Assembly: GCA_016720425.1 (NCBI GenBank)
Contig: JADKKQ010000001.1
Location: 868,001 to 932,000, forward strand
Source: Betaproteobacteria bacterium
GTDB taxonomy: Bacteria; Pseudomonadota; Gammaproteobacteria; Burkholderiales; Casimicrobiaceae
Reading direction: 5' to 3'
DNA: 64,000 bases
Positions 9,239-17,463 of the stretch are shown piece after piece. The translations under genes were made by a program, and so were the position numbers. The notes under the pieces were generated by a model. That model was not told the origin of the DNA and made no database searches. It saw nothing but the letters and a program-made list of their open reading frames with translations. Position 1 is the stretch's first letter; each line of letters begins with the position of its first letter.

Positions 9239-10100
9239 ATGCGGATCGACCCGATGACCGACCTCGCCTCCTCGCCGCTGGGTCACGCGACGACCTATGC
9301 CGACGCCTACGATCCGGCGCTGCTGTTTCCGGTCGAACGGGCGCCGCAGCGCGAGGAGCTCGGCCTCGGCGCCGCGCTGCCGTTCCGCGGTCGAGACGTC
9401 TGGACCGCCTACGAGCTGTCGTGGCTCGACCCCGCCGGCAAGCCGCAGGTCGCGGTCGCGACCTTCGTCGTGCCGGCCGAGTCCCCCGGCCATCGTCGAG
9501 TCGAAATCGGTCAAGCTCTACCTCACGGCGTTCAACCAGTCGCGCTTCGCCGATCCCGCGGCGGTCGCCGCGTGGTGGCGATCCGCGACGGATCGGGCCT
9601 TCGCCGGGCGACCGGCCGCGCCGCGATGCCGGTGACCTGACGCTGGCTGACTGCCGGGCTTCTCGCTGGGTCACGCGCGAGCTGCCGACGGCGAGTCGGA
9701 TCGCTCGACTGCCCGGCACCTTCGTCGCGGAGCGCTTCGCCGCGCCGTTCCGGCGGCGAAGCCTTCCGCGACGGGGCCGCGGGCGCGGTCCGCCGCGACA
9801 CGCCCACCCGCGGGCTTTTTCGTCCGTCTGCCCGGTGACCGGTCAGCCGGACTTCGCCAGCCTGCAGATCCGCTATCGCGGTGCCGGCGCTGGGCACCGC
9901 GCAGCCGCCTGCGACGACTCAGGCGCTGTTCGCGCCGCCACCTGGGACGCCACGAGCACTGCATCGCGCGGATCTGCGTCGACCTCGCCGGCAGCGCCGC
10001 TGCCGACCGCTGTCGCTGGCGGTGCACGCGCGGTTCACCCGCCGCGGCGGCGTCGACATAACTCCCTGGGGCGGCGCACAGGCGGCGCACCTGCCGCCGG
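9239..10100 (+). pseudogene. queF: queF (7-cyano-7-deazaguanine reductase), broken by several frameshifts
   Basis: QueF reduces preQ0 to preQ1 with NADPH in queuosine synthesis. The N-terminal part (9254-9487) reads cleanly: YADAYDPALLFPVER, LPFRGRDVWTAYELSWLD, PQVAV. The next block, VESKSVKLYLTAFNQSRF, is in another frame, the shift falling in a C run near 9485. The catalytic-Cys block SVCPVTGQPDFASLQIRYRG (about 9823-9880) is in a third arrangement, and the C-terminal ARFTRRGGVDITPW (about 10030-10070) in yet another. All landmarks of the long, E. coli-type QueF are in order, so this was one gene. Either it is a pseudogene or the consensus is poor. The right edge is approximate. Confidence 0.8.
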
Positions 10101-10233
10101 CCGCGCAACCGGTTTGGACGGGCCGGGCGGCTGGACGGCTCCACGACCGGGCGCGGCGCGCGGCCGGCGTCGACACCGCGGCAGTCCGCCTGCGACGAGC
10201 GGGCAGGCGGGGCGCTCGAACGCCGGCGCGGCC

Positions 10234-10261
10234 GGGGGGGGGGGGGGGGGGGGGGGGGGGG
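10234..10261. other. Run of 28 consecutive G
   Basis: An uninterrupted G homopolymer of 28 bases, between the queF fragments and the guaD tail. Nothing comparable occurs elsewhere in the window. The upstream 600 nt are riddled with frameshifts, which fits low-quality read ends or a bad contig join better than a biological tract. Confidence 0.9.
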
Positions 10262-10469
10262 CGCGCGGAGGCCTCGCCTGCGCGTGGCGCTGGCGCCGGG
10301 CAACGACGCCGACCTCGTCGTGCTCGACCTCGCCGCCACGCCGCTCCTGTCCTGGCGCATTCCGTTCTGCGAGTCGATCGAGGACGTGCTGGCGGTGCTG
10401 ATGATGCTGGGCGACGACCGGCTGGTCGCCGCCACCTACGCGGGCGGCCGGCTCGTCCATCGGCGCTGA
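10262..10469 (+). pseudogene. guaD: C-terminal remnant of guanine deaminase
   Basis: Only the last 65-70 residues of a GuaD-like amidohydrolase are present: LAPGNDADLVVLDLAATPLL, then SIEDVLAVLMMLGDDRLVAATYAGGRLV and a stop at 10467-10469. Intact GuaD has about 430 residues and hydrolyses guanine to xanthine; all metal and catalytic residues lie in the missing part. The remnant starts right at the G run, so the rest was lost by deletion or by a false join in the assembly. The GTG at 10284 is just the first start-like codon in the frame. Confidence 0.78.
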
Positions 10470-10478
10470 AAGCCGCGG

Positions 10479-10503
10479 ACCGGACGGGCGCGCCCCGTCC
10501 GGT
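10479..10503 (+). terminator. GC-rich hairpin after guaD tail
   Basis: An almost perfect inverted repeat (ACCGGACGGGCG paired with CGCCCCGTCCGGT, one bulged C) with no T run behind it. It could stop transcription arriving from the guaD fragment or simply lie in the hisG promoter region. Confidence 0.4.
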
Positions 10504-10508
10504 AGAAT
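10503..10508 (+). promoter_or_regulatory. -10 element before hisG
   Basis: TAGAAT, with no clear -35 box. It overlaps the ATG at 10507, which argues against that ATG as the hisG start and for the GTG at 10543. Confidence 0.4.
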
Positions 10509-10542
10509 GAAGGGCTCCCGCTTCCCGCACGCCCGGATTGCC

Positions 10543-11205
10543 GTGACCACGCTGACGCTCGCCCTGTCGAAGGGGCGCATCTTCGAAGAGACGCTGCCGC
10601 TGCTGGCGGCCGCCGGCATCGTCCCGGTCGAGGACCCGGAATCCTCGCGCAAGCTCATCATCGGCACCAACCGGCCCGGCGTCTCGGTGGTGATCGTCCG
10701 TGCGTCCGACGTGCCGACCTACGTGCAGTACGGCGCCGCCGACGTCGGGGTCGCCGGCAAGGACGTGCTGCTCGAGCACGGCAGCGAAGGGCTCTACCAG
10801 CCACTGGACCTCGAAATCGGCAAGTGCCGGATGGCGGTGGCTACCCGCCGCGGCTACGACTGGGCCGGCACCGTGCAGCGGGGCGCGCGCATCCGCGTCG
10901 CCACCAAGTACGTCCGCACCGCGCGCGAGCACTTCGCCGCCAAGGGCATGCACGTCGACCTGATCAAGCTCTACGGTTCGATGGAGCTGGCGCCGCTGGC
11001 GGGGTTGGCCGACGTGATCGTCGACCTCGTTTCCACCGGCAACACGCTGAAGGCCAACGATCTCGTCGCGGTCGAGGACATCATGCCCATCAGCTCACGG
11101 TTGATCGTCAATCCCGCCGCGCTGAAGCTGAAGCGCGCCGAGGTGCAGCCATTGCTCGAGGCGATCGCCCGCGCGGTGGAAGGCCGGAGGAAGGCGGTCC
11201 AGTGA
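10543..11205 (+). CDS. hisG: ATP phosphoribosyltransferase, short form HisG
   Basis: First enzyme of histidine synthesis: joins PRPP and ATP to give phosphoribosyl-ATP. The 220 residues (TLALSKGRIFEETLPLL near the N-terminus, ADVGVAGKDVLLE, the PRPP loop ADVIVDLVSTGNTLKAN) are the short, catalytic-only type, which lacks the C-terminal regulatory domain and needs the HisRS-like partner HisZ; no hisZ is in the window. I prefer the GTG at 10543 to the ATG at 10507 because homologues begin at this point and the ATG overlaps a -10 box. Its stop overlaps hisD by 4 nt. Confidence 0.94.
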   Translation: MTTLTLALSKGRIFEETLPLLAAAGIVPVEDPESSRKLIIGTNRPGVSVVIVRASDVPTYVQYGAADVGVAGKDVLLEHGSEGLYQPLDLEIGKCRMAVATRRGYDWAGTVQRGARIRVATKYVRTAREHFAAKGMHVDLIKLYGSMELAPLAGLADVIVDLVSTGNTLKANDLVAVEDIMPISSRLIVNPAALKLKRAEVQPLLEAIARAVEGRRKAVQ

Positions 11206-12527
11206 ACGCCACGGGGTCGGCCGCGCTCGTCATCCGCCGCCTCGACGCCGCGGCGCCGACGTTCGACCGCGAGCTCGCCGCGCTGGTCGCCTTCGAGACC
11301 GGCCAGGACCCGGCGATCGACGCCACGGTCGCGGGCATCGTCGCCGACGTGCGCGCCCGCGGCGACGCGGCCGTGCTGGAGTACACCGCGCGCTTCGATC
11401 GGCTGCAGGCGGCGTCGGTCGCGGCACTGGAGATCACGGCCGCCGACATGGCCGCGGCCTTCGCGGGGCTGCCGCCGGCGCAGCGCGCCGCCCTCGAGCT
11501 CGCGGCGGCACGCGTGCGGTCCTACCACGAGCGGCAGAAGCTCGCCTCGTGGTCGTACCGCGACCCCGACGGCAGCGAGTACGGCCAGCAGGTGACGCCG
11601 CTCGACCGCGTCGGCGTGTACGTGCCCGGCGGCAAGGCGGCGTATCCGTCGTCGGTGCTGATGAACGTGATTCCGGCCCACGTCGCCGGCGTCGCCGAGA
11701 TCGTCATGGTGGTGCCGACGCCGGACGGGACGCGCAACCCGCTGGTGCTGGCGGCCGCGCACCTGGCGGGCGTCTCGCGGGCGTTCACCATCGGCGGCGC
11801 GCAGGCGGTCGCCGCGCTTGCCTACGGCACCGCGACGATTCCCGCCGTCGACAAGATCTGCGGTCCCGGCAACGCCTACGTCGCCGCGGCCAAGCGGCGC
11901 GTGTTCGGCGCCGTGGGCATCGACATGGTCGCCGGGGTGTCGGAGATCCTGGTGATCGCCGACGCCAGCGCGCGCCCGGACTGGGTGGCGATGGACCTCT
12001 TCTCGCAGGCCGAGCACGACGAGCTCGCGCAGGCGATCCTGGTGTCTCCCGACGCGGCGCTGCTCGACGCCGTCGCGGCCAGCGCCGCGCGGCTGATCGA
12101 GGCGATGCCCCGGCGGGCGATCATCGCCGCGTCGTTCGCCGGGCGCGGCGCGTTCATCCGCGTGCGCGACCTCGGCGAGGCCTGCGCGGTGTCCAACCGG
12201 ATCGCCCCGGAGCACCTGGAGCTCGCGGTCGCCGATCCCGACGCCCTGCTGCCCCGGATCCGCCACGCAGGGGCGATTTTCATGGGTCACGAGGCGTCGG
12301 AGGCGCTGGGCGACTACTGCGCGGGGCCCAATCACGTCCTGCCCACCGGCCGCACCGCGCGCTTCTCCTCGCCGCTCGGCGTCTACGACTTCCAGAAGCG
12401 GTCGTCGGTGCTGAAGGTCTCGCGCGCCGCGGCGCAGACGCTGGGCCCGGTGGCGGCGACGCTGGCCGACGGCGAAGGGTTGCCGGCGCACGCGCGCAGC
12501 GCGCGGTTCCGCGTCGAGCGCGACTGA
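11202..12527 (+). CDS. hisD: Histidinol dehydrogenase HisD
   Basis: NAD- and zinc-dependent enzyme that oxidises histidinol to histidine in two steps, the last reactions of the pathway. 441 residues from a GTG that overlaps the hisG stop. Family blocks are visible: YVPGGKAAYPSSVLMN, IGGAQAVAALAYGT, ICGPGNAYVAAAKR, MDLFSQAEHDE and SNRIAPEHLEL with the catalytic Glu-His pair. 64 nt separate it from hisC. Confidence 0.96.
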   Translation: MNATGSAALVIRRLDAAAPTFDRELAALVAFETGQDPAIDATVAGIVADVRARGDAAVLEYTARFDRLQAASVAALEITAADMAAAFAGLPPAQRAALELAAARVRSYHERQKLASWSYRDPDGSEYGQQVTPLDRVGVYVPGGKAAYPSSVLMNVIPAHVAGVAEIVMVVPTPDGTRNPLVLAAAHLAGVSRAFTIGGAQAVAALAYGTATIPAVDKICGPGNAYVAAAKRRVFGAVGIDMVAGVSEILVIADASARPDWVAMDLFSQAEHDELAQAILVSPDAALLDAVAASAARLIEAMPRRAIIAASFAGRGAFIRVRDLGEACAVSNRIAPEHLELAVADPDALLPRIRHAGAIFMGHEASEALGDYCAGPNHVLPTGRTARFSSPLGVYDFQKRSSVLKVSRAAAQTLGPVAATLADGEGLPAHARSARFRVERD

Positions 12528-12591
12528 CCGGGAAGCGACGCCGGCATGCGCCCCGAGGTTGCGACGCAGGTTTCGGCGGTGGGTGCCTGAG

Positions 12592-13692
12592 GTGCCGGCC
12601 GGCGTCGCCCCGTCGGCGCGCTCCGCGGCCGCTTTCGTCGACGCGAACGTGCGTCCCGAGCTGCGGGCGCTCACCGCCTACGTCGTCGCCAGGGCCGAGG
12701 GCATGATCAAGCTCGACGCGATGGAGAACCCGTTCGCGCTCCCCGAGCACCTGCGCTCGCGCGTCGCAGCGGCGGCCGCGCGGGTGGCGGTGAACCGCTA
12801 TCCCGACGGCGAGGCGGAGGGCGTCAAGGCAGCGCTGCGCGCGACGCTGGCGCTGCCCGCCGGCGCCGGGATCATCGTCGGCAACGGCTCCGACGAACTG
12901 CTCCAGATCATCACCTCGACGCTCGCCCGCCCGGGCGCGTCGATGCTGGCGGCGGAGCCGTCGTTCGTGATGTACCGGATGAACGCCATCTATGCCGGCA
13001 TGCGCTACGTCGGCGTGCCGCTGACCGCGGACTTCGGACTCGACGCGGCGGCGTTCCTGCGGGCGATCGAGGCGGAGAAGCCGGCGCTCGTCTACCTCGC
13101 GTACCCCAACAACCCGACCGGCAACCTGTTCGCCCGCGAGGACGTCGAGCGCGTGCTGCGCGCGGCCCCTGGCCTGGTGGTGATCGACGAGGCCTACTAC
13201 GCGTTCGCCGACGCGAGCTTCATCGGCCGGGTGATGGAGTTTCCCAATCTCCTGGTGCTGCGCACGGTGTCCAAGATCGGCATGGCGGGCCTGCGGCTGG
13301 GCTACGCGGTCGCCGCCCCCGAGTGGATCGCCGAATTGAACAAGCTGCGCCAGCCGTATAATCTCAATGCGCTGACGCAGGCGGTCGCGCCGGTGTTGCT
13401 GGCCGAAGGCGAGCTGCTGGCGCAGCAGGCCGCGCTGATCAGGGCGGAGCGGGCGCGACTGGCGGCGCGGTTGTCCGTCCTTCCGGGCGTGCGCCTGTAC
13501 CCGACGCAGACCAACTTCGTGCTGCTGCGGGTGCCGGACGCGCCGCGATGGTTCGCGTCGTTGCGGGATGCCGGCATCCTGGTGAAGAGCCTTCACGGCG
13601 GGCATCCGCTGCTCCAGCACTGCCTGCGGATCACCGTCGGCACGCCGCAGGAGAACGACGCACTGCTGGCAGTGCTGGAAGGGCAACGATGA
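12592..13692 (+). CDS. hisC: Histidinol-phosphate aminotransferase HisC
   Basis: PLP enzyme converting imidazole acetol phosphate and glutamate to histidinol phosphate. From the GTG at 12592 it has 366 residues: PNNPTGN near 172-178, VVIDEAYY near 196-203 with the PLP-binding Asp199, and the Schiff-base Lys228 in TVSKIGMAGLRLG. The frame is open back to a TTG at 12559, and a GTG at 12583 is a second candidate; the start is therefore uncertain by about a dozen residues. The stop overlaps the hisB ATG (ATGA). Confidence 0.93.
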   Translation: MPAGVAPSARSAAAFVDANVRPELRALTAYVVARAEGMIKLDAMENPFALPEHLRSRVAAAAARVAVNRYPDGEAEGVKAALRATLALPAGAGIIVGNGSDELLQIITSTLARPGASMLAAEPSFVMYRMNAIYAGMRYVGVPLTADFGLDAAAFLRAIEAEKPALVYLAYPNNPTGNLFAREDVERVLRAAPGLVVIDEAYYAFADASFIGRVMEFPNLLVLRTVSKIGMAGLRLGYAVAAPEWIAELNKLRQPYNLNALTQAVAPVLLAEGELLAQQAALIRAERARLAARLSVLPGVRLYPTQTNFVLLRVPDAPRWFASLRDAGILVKSLHGGHPLLQHCLRITVGTPQENDALLAVLEGQR

Positions 13693-14978
13693 GCGAAGCC
13701 AACTTTCCCCCCCGCCGCGCGCGCATCGAGCGCCGGACGGCGGAAACCCGGATCGTGGTCGAGATCGACCTCGACGGCAGCGGCCGCGCCGAGTTCGCGA
13801 CCGGGGTTCCCTTTCTCGACCACATGCTCGACCAGGTCGCGCGCCACGGGATGATCGACCTCGTCGTCAAGGCCGACGGCGACCTGCACATCGACGCCCA
13901 CCACACGGTCGAGGACATCGGCATCACGCTGGGCCAGGCGCTGGCCGAGGCGGCAGGCGACAAAAGGGGGCTGACGCGCTACGGCCACGCCTACGTGCCG
14001 CTGGACGAGGCGCTGTCGCGGGTGGTCATCGACCTGTCCGGTCGCCCCGGCCTCGAGTTCCACGTGCCCTTCACCCGCGCGCTGATCGGCGCCTTCGACG
14101 TCGACCTTGCGCACGAGTTCTTCCAGGGCTTCGTCAATCACGCGCTGGTGACGCTGCACGTCGACAACCTGCGCGGCGACAACGCGCACCACCAGGCCGA
14201 GACGGTGTTCAAGGCTTTCGCGCGCGCGTTGCGGATGGCGCTGGCACCCGATCCGCGCGCCGGCGCGGCGATTCCGTCGACCAAGGGAACGCTTTGTCAG
14301 GCGGCAGGGTCAGGTCAGGGCAGGTATCAGGCATCAGGCATCAGGCATCAGAATTACCCTAAGAACTTCCGAGAAGCCAATGCGGCAACGCTGTTTTTTT
14401 CTGATCCCTGTTCCCTGACCTCTGATGCCTGCCATCGCCGTCGTCGACTATGGAATGGGCAACCTGCGCTCGGTGGCGAAGGCGCTGGCCCACGTCGCGC
14501 CGGACGAGCACATCGTCGTCACCGCCGATCCGCGGGTGATCCGCGCCGCCGACCGGGTGGTGCTGCCGGGGCAGAGCGCGATGCCCGACTGCATGCGCTG
14601 CCTCGATGCCAGCGGCCTCGCCGACGTCGTGCAGGAAGCCGCGGCGACGCGCCCCTTCCTCGGCATCTGCCTGGGGCTGCAGATGCTGTTCCAGTCCAGC
14701 GAGGAAGGTCCGACGCCGGGCTTGGGCGTGCTGCCGGGGCGCGTGGTCCGCTTCCGCGACGCGGCGATGCAACTGCCCTCGGGTGTCCGGCTCAAGGTGC
14801 CGCACATGGGCTGGAGCCCCGTGCGCCAGGCCCGCCCCCATCCGCTCTGGGCCGGCATCGCCGACGGAACGCGGTTCTATTTCGCGCACAGCTATCACCC
14901 GGTTCCGAAAGATCGCGCGGTCATCGCGGGAACCGCCGACTACCCGACGGCGTTTACTTGCGCCATCGCACGGGCTAA
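13689..14978 (+). CDS. hisB: Imidazoleglycerol-phosphate dehydratase HisB, reading frame lacks its normal stop
   Basis: Dehydrates imidazoleglycerol phosphate to imidazole acetol phosphate. The monofunctional HisB domain is complete: FLDHMLDQVARHGM, the metal-binding HIDAHHTVEDIGITLGQAL, and DNAHHQAETVFKAFARAL. It ends at STKGTL (about residue 202, base 14294). No stop follows. The frame runs on through a CATCAGG-rich repeat and then 554 nt of hisH in the wrong frame to a stop at 14976-14978, about 227 extra residues without family similarity. A TGA-to-TGT change or a repeat insertion at 14295 would explain it, as would a sequence error. The functional core is 13689-14294. Confidence 0.85.
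   Translation: MSEANFPPRRARIERRTAETRIVVEIDLDGSGRAEFATGVPFLDHMLDQVARHGMIDLVVKADGDLHIDAHHTVEDIGITLGQALAEAAGDKRGLTRYGHAYVPLDEALSRVVIDLSGRPGLEFHVPFTRALIGAFDVDLAHEFFQGFVNHALVTLHVDNLRGDNAHHQAETVFKAFARALRMALAPDPRAGAAIPSTKGTLCQAAGSGQGRYQASGIRHQNYPKNFREANAATLFFSDPCSLTSDACHRRRRLWNGQPALGGEGAGPRRAGRAHRRHRRSAGDPRRRPGGAAGAERDARLHALPRCQRPRRRRAGSRGDAPLPRHLPGAADAVPVQRGRSDAGLGRAAGARGPLPRRGDATALGCPAQGAAHGLEPRAPGPPPSALGRHRRRNAVLFRAQLSPGSERSRGHRGNRRLPDGVYLRHRTG
14296..14430. repeat. CATCAGG-type inverted repeat between hisB and hisH
   Basis: A run of near-identical units (TCAGG, GGCATCAGGCATCAGGCATC) at 14297-14351 is mirrored by CCCTGACCTCTGATGCCTGCC at 14413-14433, so the two ends can pair. In between lies a lower-GC stretch with a seven-T run (14394-14400). 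It looks like a small dispersed palindromic element. It replaces the expected hisB stop and abuts the hisH start, which lies inside its right arm. Confidence 0.6.
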
Positions 14979-15069
14979 TATCTTCGCGACCCAGTTTCAT
15001 CCGGAAAAGAGCCACCGCGCCGGCCTCAGGCTGCTTGCCAACTTCGTCGCCTGGAACGGTTGCGACTGA
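14425..15069 (+). CDS. hisH: Imidazole glycerol phosphate synthase glutaminase subunit HisH
   Basis: Glutaminase half of IGP synthase; releases ammonia from glutamine and channels it to HisF. The 214 residues show the oxyanion strand LPGQSAMPDCM, the nucleophile Cys82 in GICLGLQMLF, and the His and Glu of the triad in TQFHPEKS near the end. The ATG at 14425 lies within the right arm of the preceding repeat (CTGATGCCTGCC), so the first residues may derive from that element. A 90-nt gap to hisA follows. Confidence 0.95.
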   Translation: MPAIAVVDYGMGNLRSVAKALAHVAPDEHIVVTADPRVIRAADRVVLPGQSAMPDCMRCLDASGLADVVQEAAATRPFLGICLGLQMLFQSSEEGPTPGLGVLPGRVVRFRDAAMQLPSGVRLKVPHMGWSPVRQARPHPLWAGIADGTRFYFAHSYHPVPKDRAVIAGTADYPTAFTCAIARANIFATQFHPEKSHRAGLRLLANFVAWNGCD

Positions 15070-15159
15070 CCCTCCTGCGGCCGCGCGCGGCGACCCCGTC
15101 GCGACCGCCCGCACTTTCGCCACGCCTTCCGCCGCTGCCTCCGCCAACCACCCGCCGCC

Positions 15160-15897
15160 ATGCAGATCATTCCCGCGATAGACATCAAAGATGGTCACTG
15201 CGTACGTCTGAAGCAGGGCGAGATGCACTCGGCGACGGTGTTCTCCGAGGACCCCGCCGCAATGGCGCAGCACTGGCTCGAGCAAGGTGCCAAGCGGCTG
15301 CACATCGTCGATCTCAACGGCGCGGTCGCCGGCGTGCCCAGGAACGAGCTCTCGATCCGCGAGATCGTCAGCGTGATCGGCGAGGAGATCCCGGTGCAGC
15401 TCGGTGGCGGCATCCGCGACCTCGACACCATCGAGCGCTACCTCGACGACGGCATCACCTACGTCATCATCGGCACCGCGGCGGTGAAGAACCCCGGGTT
15501 CCTGCACGATGCCTGCTACGCATTTCCCGGGCACATCATCGTCGGGCTGGACGCGCGCGACGGCAAGGTGGCGACCGACGGCTGGTCGAAGATGACCGGC
15601 CACGACGTCATCGACCTGGGCCGGAAATTCCAGGACTACGGCGTCGAGGCGATCATCTACACCGACATCGGGCGCGACGGCATGCTCACCGGCATCAACG
15701 TCGAGGCGACGGTCAAGCTCGCGCGCTCTCTCTCGATCCCGGTGATCGCGTCGGGCGGCGTCGGCTCGATCAAGGACATCGAGGACCTGCTGCCGCACGA
15801 GAAGGACGGCATCATCGGCGCCATCGCCGGCCGTGCGCTGTACGAAGGCAAGCTCGACTTTCGCACCGCGGCCCGGGTCGCGGCCGGCGGCAAATAG
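15160..15897 (+). CDS. hisA: ProFAR isomerase HisA
   Basis: Phosphoribosylformimino-5-aminoimidazole carboxamide ribotide isomerase, a (beta/alpha)8 barrel. The 245 residues include the catalytic Asp8 in IPAIDIKDG, the second catalytic Asp in GLDARDGKVATDGW, and phosphate-binding loops QLGGGIRD and VIASGGVGS. 46 nt separate it from hisF. Confidence 0.96.
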   Translation: MQIIPAIDIKDGHCVRLKQGEMHSATVFSEDPAAMAQHWLEQGAKRLHIVDLNGAVAGVPRNELSIREIVSVIGEEIPVQLGGGIRDLDTIERYLDDGITYVIIGTAAVKNPGFLHDACYAFPGHIIVGLDARDGKVATDGWSKMTGHDVIDLGRKFQDYGVEAIIYTDIGRDGMLTGINVEATVKLARSLSIPVIASGGVGSIKDIEDLLPHEKDGIIGAIAGRALYEGKLDFRTAARVAAGGK

Positions 15898-15943
15898 GGC
15901 GCGGCGCGGCCGGGCCCGCCGCCGACCGCCTGCCGACCGACCC

Positions 15944-16705
15944 ATGGGCCTCGCCAAGCGCATCATCCCCTGTCTCGACGTCGCCGAAGGCCGCGTCGTC
16001 AAGGGCATCAACTTCGTCAACCTGCGCGACGCCGGCGATCCCGTCGAGGTCGCCCGCCGCTACGACGAGCAGGGCGCCGACGAGCTCGCATTCCTCGACA
16101 TCCGCGCCAGCATCGAGACCCGCGGCCTGCTCTATCACATGATCGAGGCGGTCGCCGACCAGGTCTTCATTCCGCTGACCGTCGGCGGTGGGGTCAACTC
16201 GGTCGACGACATCCGCGCGCTGCTCAACGCCGGGGCCGACAAGGTCAGCATCAACACCGCAGGCGTCCGCCACCCGGGGCTGTTCGAGGAAGCCGCCGGC
16301 CGCTACGGCTCGCAGTGCATCGTCGCCGCGATCGACGCCAAGCAGTCGGCGCCCGAGGCCTGGGAGGTCTACACCCACGGCGGGCGCACGCCGACCGGCA
16401 TGGACGCGATCGAATGGGCGCGCGAGGTCGTCGCCCGGGGTGCGGGCGAGATCCTGCTCACCAGCATGGATCGCGACGGCGCCCGCACCGGCTTCGATCT
16501 CGAGCTCACGCGCGCGATCGTCGAGGCGGTCGAGGTGCCGGTGATCGCCTCGGGCGGCGTCGGGTCGCTGCAGGATCTCGTCGACGGCATTCTCGAGGGC
16601 GGCGCCGACGCGGTGCTCGCGGCCTCGATCTTCCACTATGGCGAGTTCACGATCGGGCAGGCCAAGGCCGCGCTGGCCGCCGCCGGCATCGAGATCCGGG
16701 ATTAG
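15944..16705 (+). CDS. hisF: Imidazole glycerol phosphate synthase cyclase subunit HisF
   Basis: Cyclase half of IGP synthase; uses ammonia from HisH to close the imidazole ring and releases AICAR. The 253 residues from the ATG at 15944 start MGLAKRIIPCLDV with the catalytic Asp11. The second catalytic Asp lies in SMDRDGARTGFD, and phosphate loops are TVGGGVNS and VIASGGVGS. The frame is open upstream without similarity. Only 1 nt separates its stop from hisI. Confidence 0.96.
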   Translation: MGLAKRIIPCLDVAEGRVVKGINFVNLRDAGDPVEVARRYDEQGADELAFLDIRASIETRGLLYHMIEAVADQVFIPLTVGGGVNSVDDIRALLNAGADKVSINTAGVRHPGLFEEAAGRYGSQCIVAAIDAKQSAPEAWEVYTHGGRTPTGMDAIEWAREVVARGAGEILLTSMDRDGARTGFDLELTRAIVEAVEVPVIASGGVGSLQDLVDGILEGGADAVLAASIFHYGEFTIGQAKAALAAAGIEIRD

Positions 16706-16706
16706 G

Positions 16707-17135
16707 ATGGAACGGCGCCCGCGCGCGACAGACACGAATGCGGCCGACGCCTGGCTCGACGCGGTGCGCTGGGACGGCGCGACCGGCCTGGTGCCGGCCA
16801 TCGCCCAGGACGCGACCACGGGCCGGGTGCTGACGCTCGCGTGGATGAACCGCGAGGCGCTGCGCCTCACCGTCGACTCCGGCCGGGTCCACTACTGGTC
16901 GCGCTCGCGCGGCCAGCTGTGGTCGAAGGGCGAGACCTCCGGCCATGTGCAGCAGGTGCGCGAGCTGCGCCTCGACTGCGACGCCGATGCCGTGCTGGTG
17001 GCGGTCGACCAGGTCGGCGGGATCGCCTGCCACACCGGACGGGAGAGCTGTTTCTTCCTCCGCTACGACGACGGGCGCTGGGTCGCCGTCGATCCCGTGC
17101 TCAAGGACCCGGCCGCGATCTACGGTCATGAATAA
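16707..17135 (+). CDS. hisI: Phosphoribosyl-AMP cyclohydrolase HisI
   Basis: Zinc enzyme that opens the adenine ring of phosphoribosyl-AMP. The 142 residues from the ATG at 16707 carry AWMNREAL, HYWSRSRGQLWSKGETSGH and the zinc-site CDADAVLVAVDQ and CHTGRESCFF. It is a stand-alone protein, separate from HisE, as usual in Betaproteobacteria. The hisE ATG overlaps its 3' end by 8 nt. Confidence 0.95.
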   Translation: MERRPRATDTNAADAWLDAVRWDGATGLVPAIAQDATTGRVLTLAWMNREALRLTVDSGRVHYWSRSRGQLWSKGETSGHVQQVRELRLDCDADAVLVAVDQVGGIACHTGRESCFFLRYDDGRWVAVDPVLKDPAAIYGHE

Positions 17136-17463
17136 GCCCGCAGCCCTCGCTGACGACGCGCTCGACCGCGTGGCCGCAACCATCGCCGCGCGCCGCGACG
17201 CGGACCCCGCGTCGTCGTACGTCGCCGCGCTGTTCGCCAAGGGCGACGACGCGATCCTGAAGAAGATCGGGGAAGAGGCGACCGAGACGGTCATGGCGGG
17301 GAAGGACGGCGACCGGGCGCGCATCGTCGCCGAGGTCGCCGACCTGTGGTTCCATTGCCTGGTGCTGCTCGCGCGGCACGGCCTCGGCCCCGACGACATC
17401 CGCCGCGAGCTCGCGCGCCGCGAGGGCGTGTCGGGCCACGCCGAGAAGGCGGCACGTCGCTGA
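17128..17463 (+). CDS. hisE: Phosphoribosyl-ATP pyrophosphatase HisE
   Basis: Hydrolyses phosphoribosyl-ATP to phosphoribosyl-AMP, step two of the pathway. 111 all-helical residues of the MazG-like fold with the conserved KGDDAILKKIGEEATETVMA and VAEVADLWFHCLVLLA blocks that hold the magnesium-binding acidic residues. Last gene of the his cluster. The next 259 nt to hinT hold no gene I can support, only a possible -10 box (TACAAT, 17558-17563). Confidence 0.94.
   Translation: MNKPAALADDALDRVAATIAARRDADPASSYVAALFAKGDDAILKKIGEEATETVMAGKDGDRARIVAEVADLWFHCLVLLARHGLGPDDIRRELARREGVSGHAEKAARR

Noticed and set aside
9239..10469. A novel fused or rearranged gene between murA and hisG
   Set aside because: The pieces align in order with QueF and then with the end of GuaD, interrupted by a 28-G run. 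Sequence damage explains it better than a new gene.
10507..10545. ATG at 10507 as the hisG start
   Set aside because: It overlaps a TAGAAT box, and the extra residues have no family counterpart. The GTG at 10543 fits homologues.
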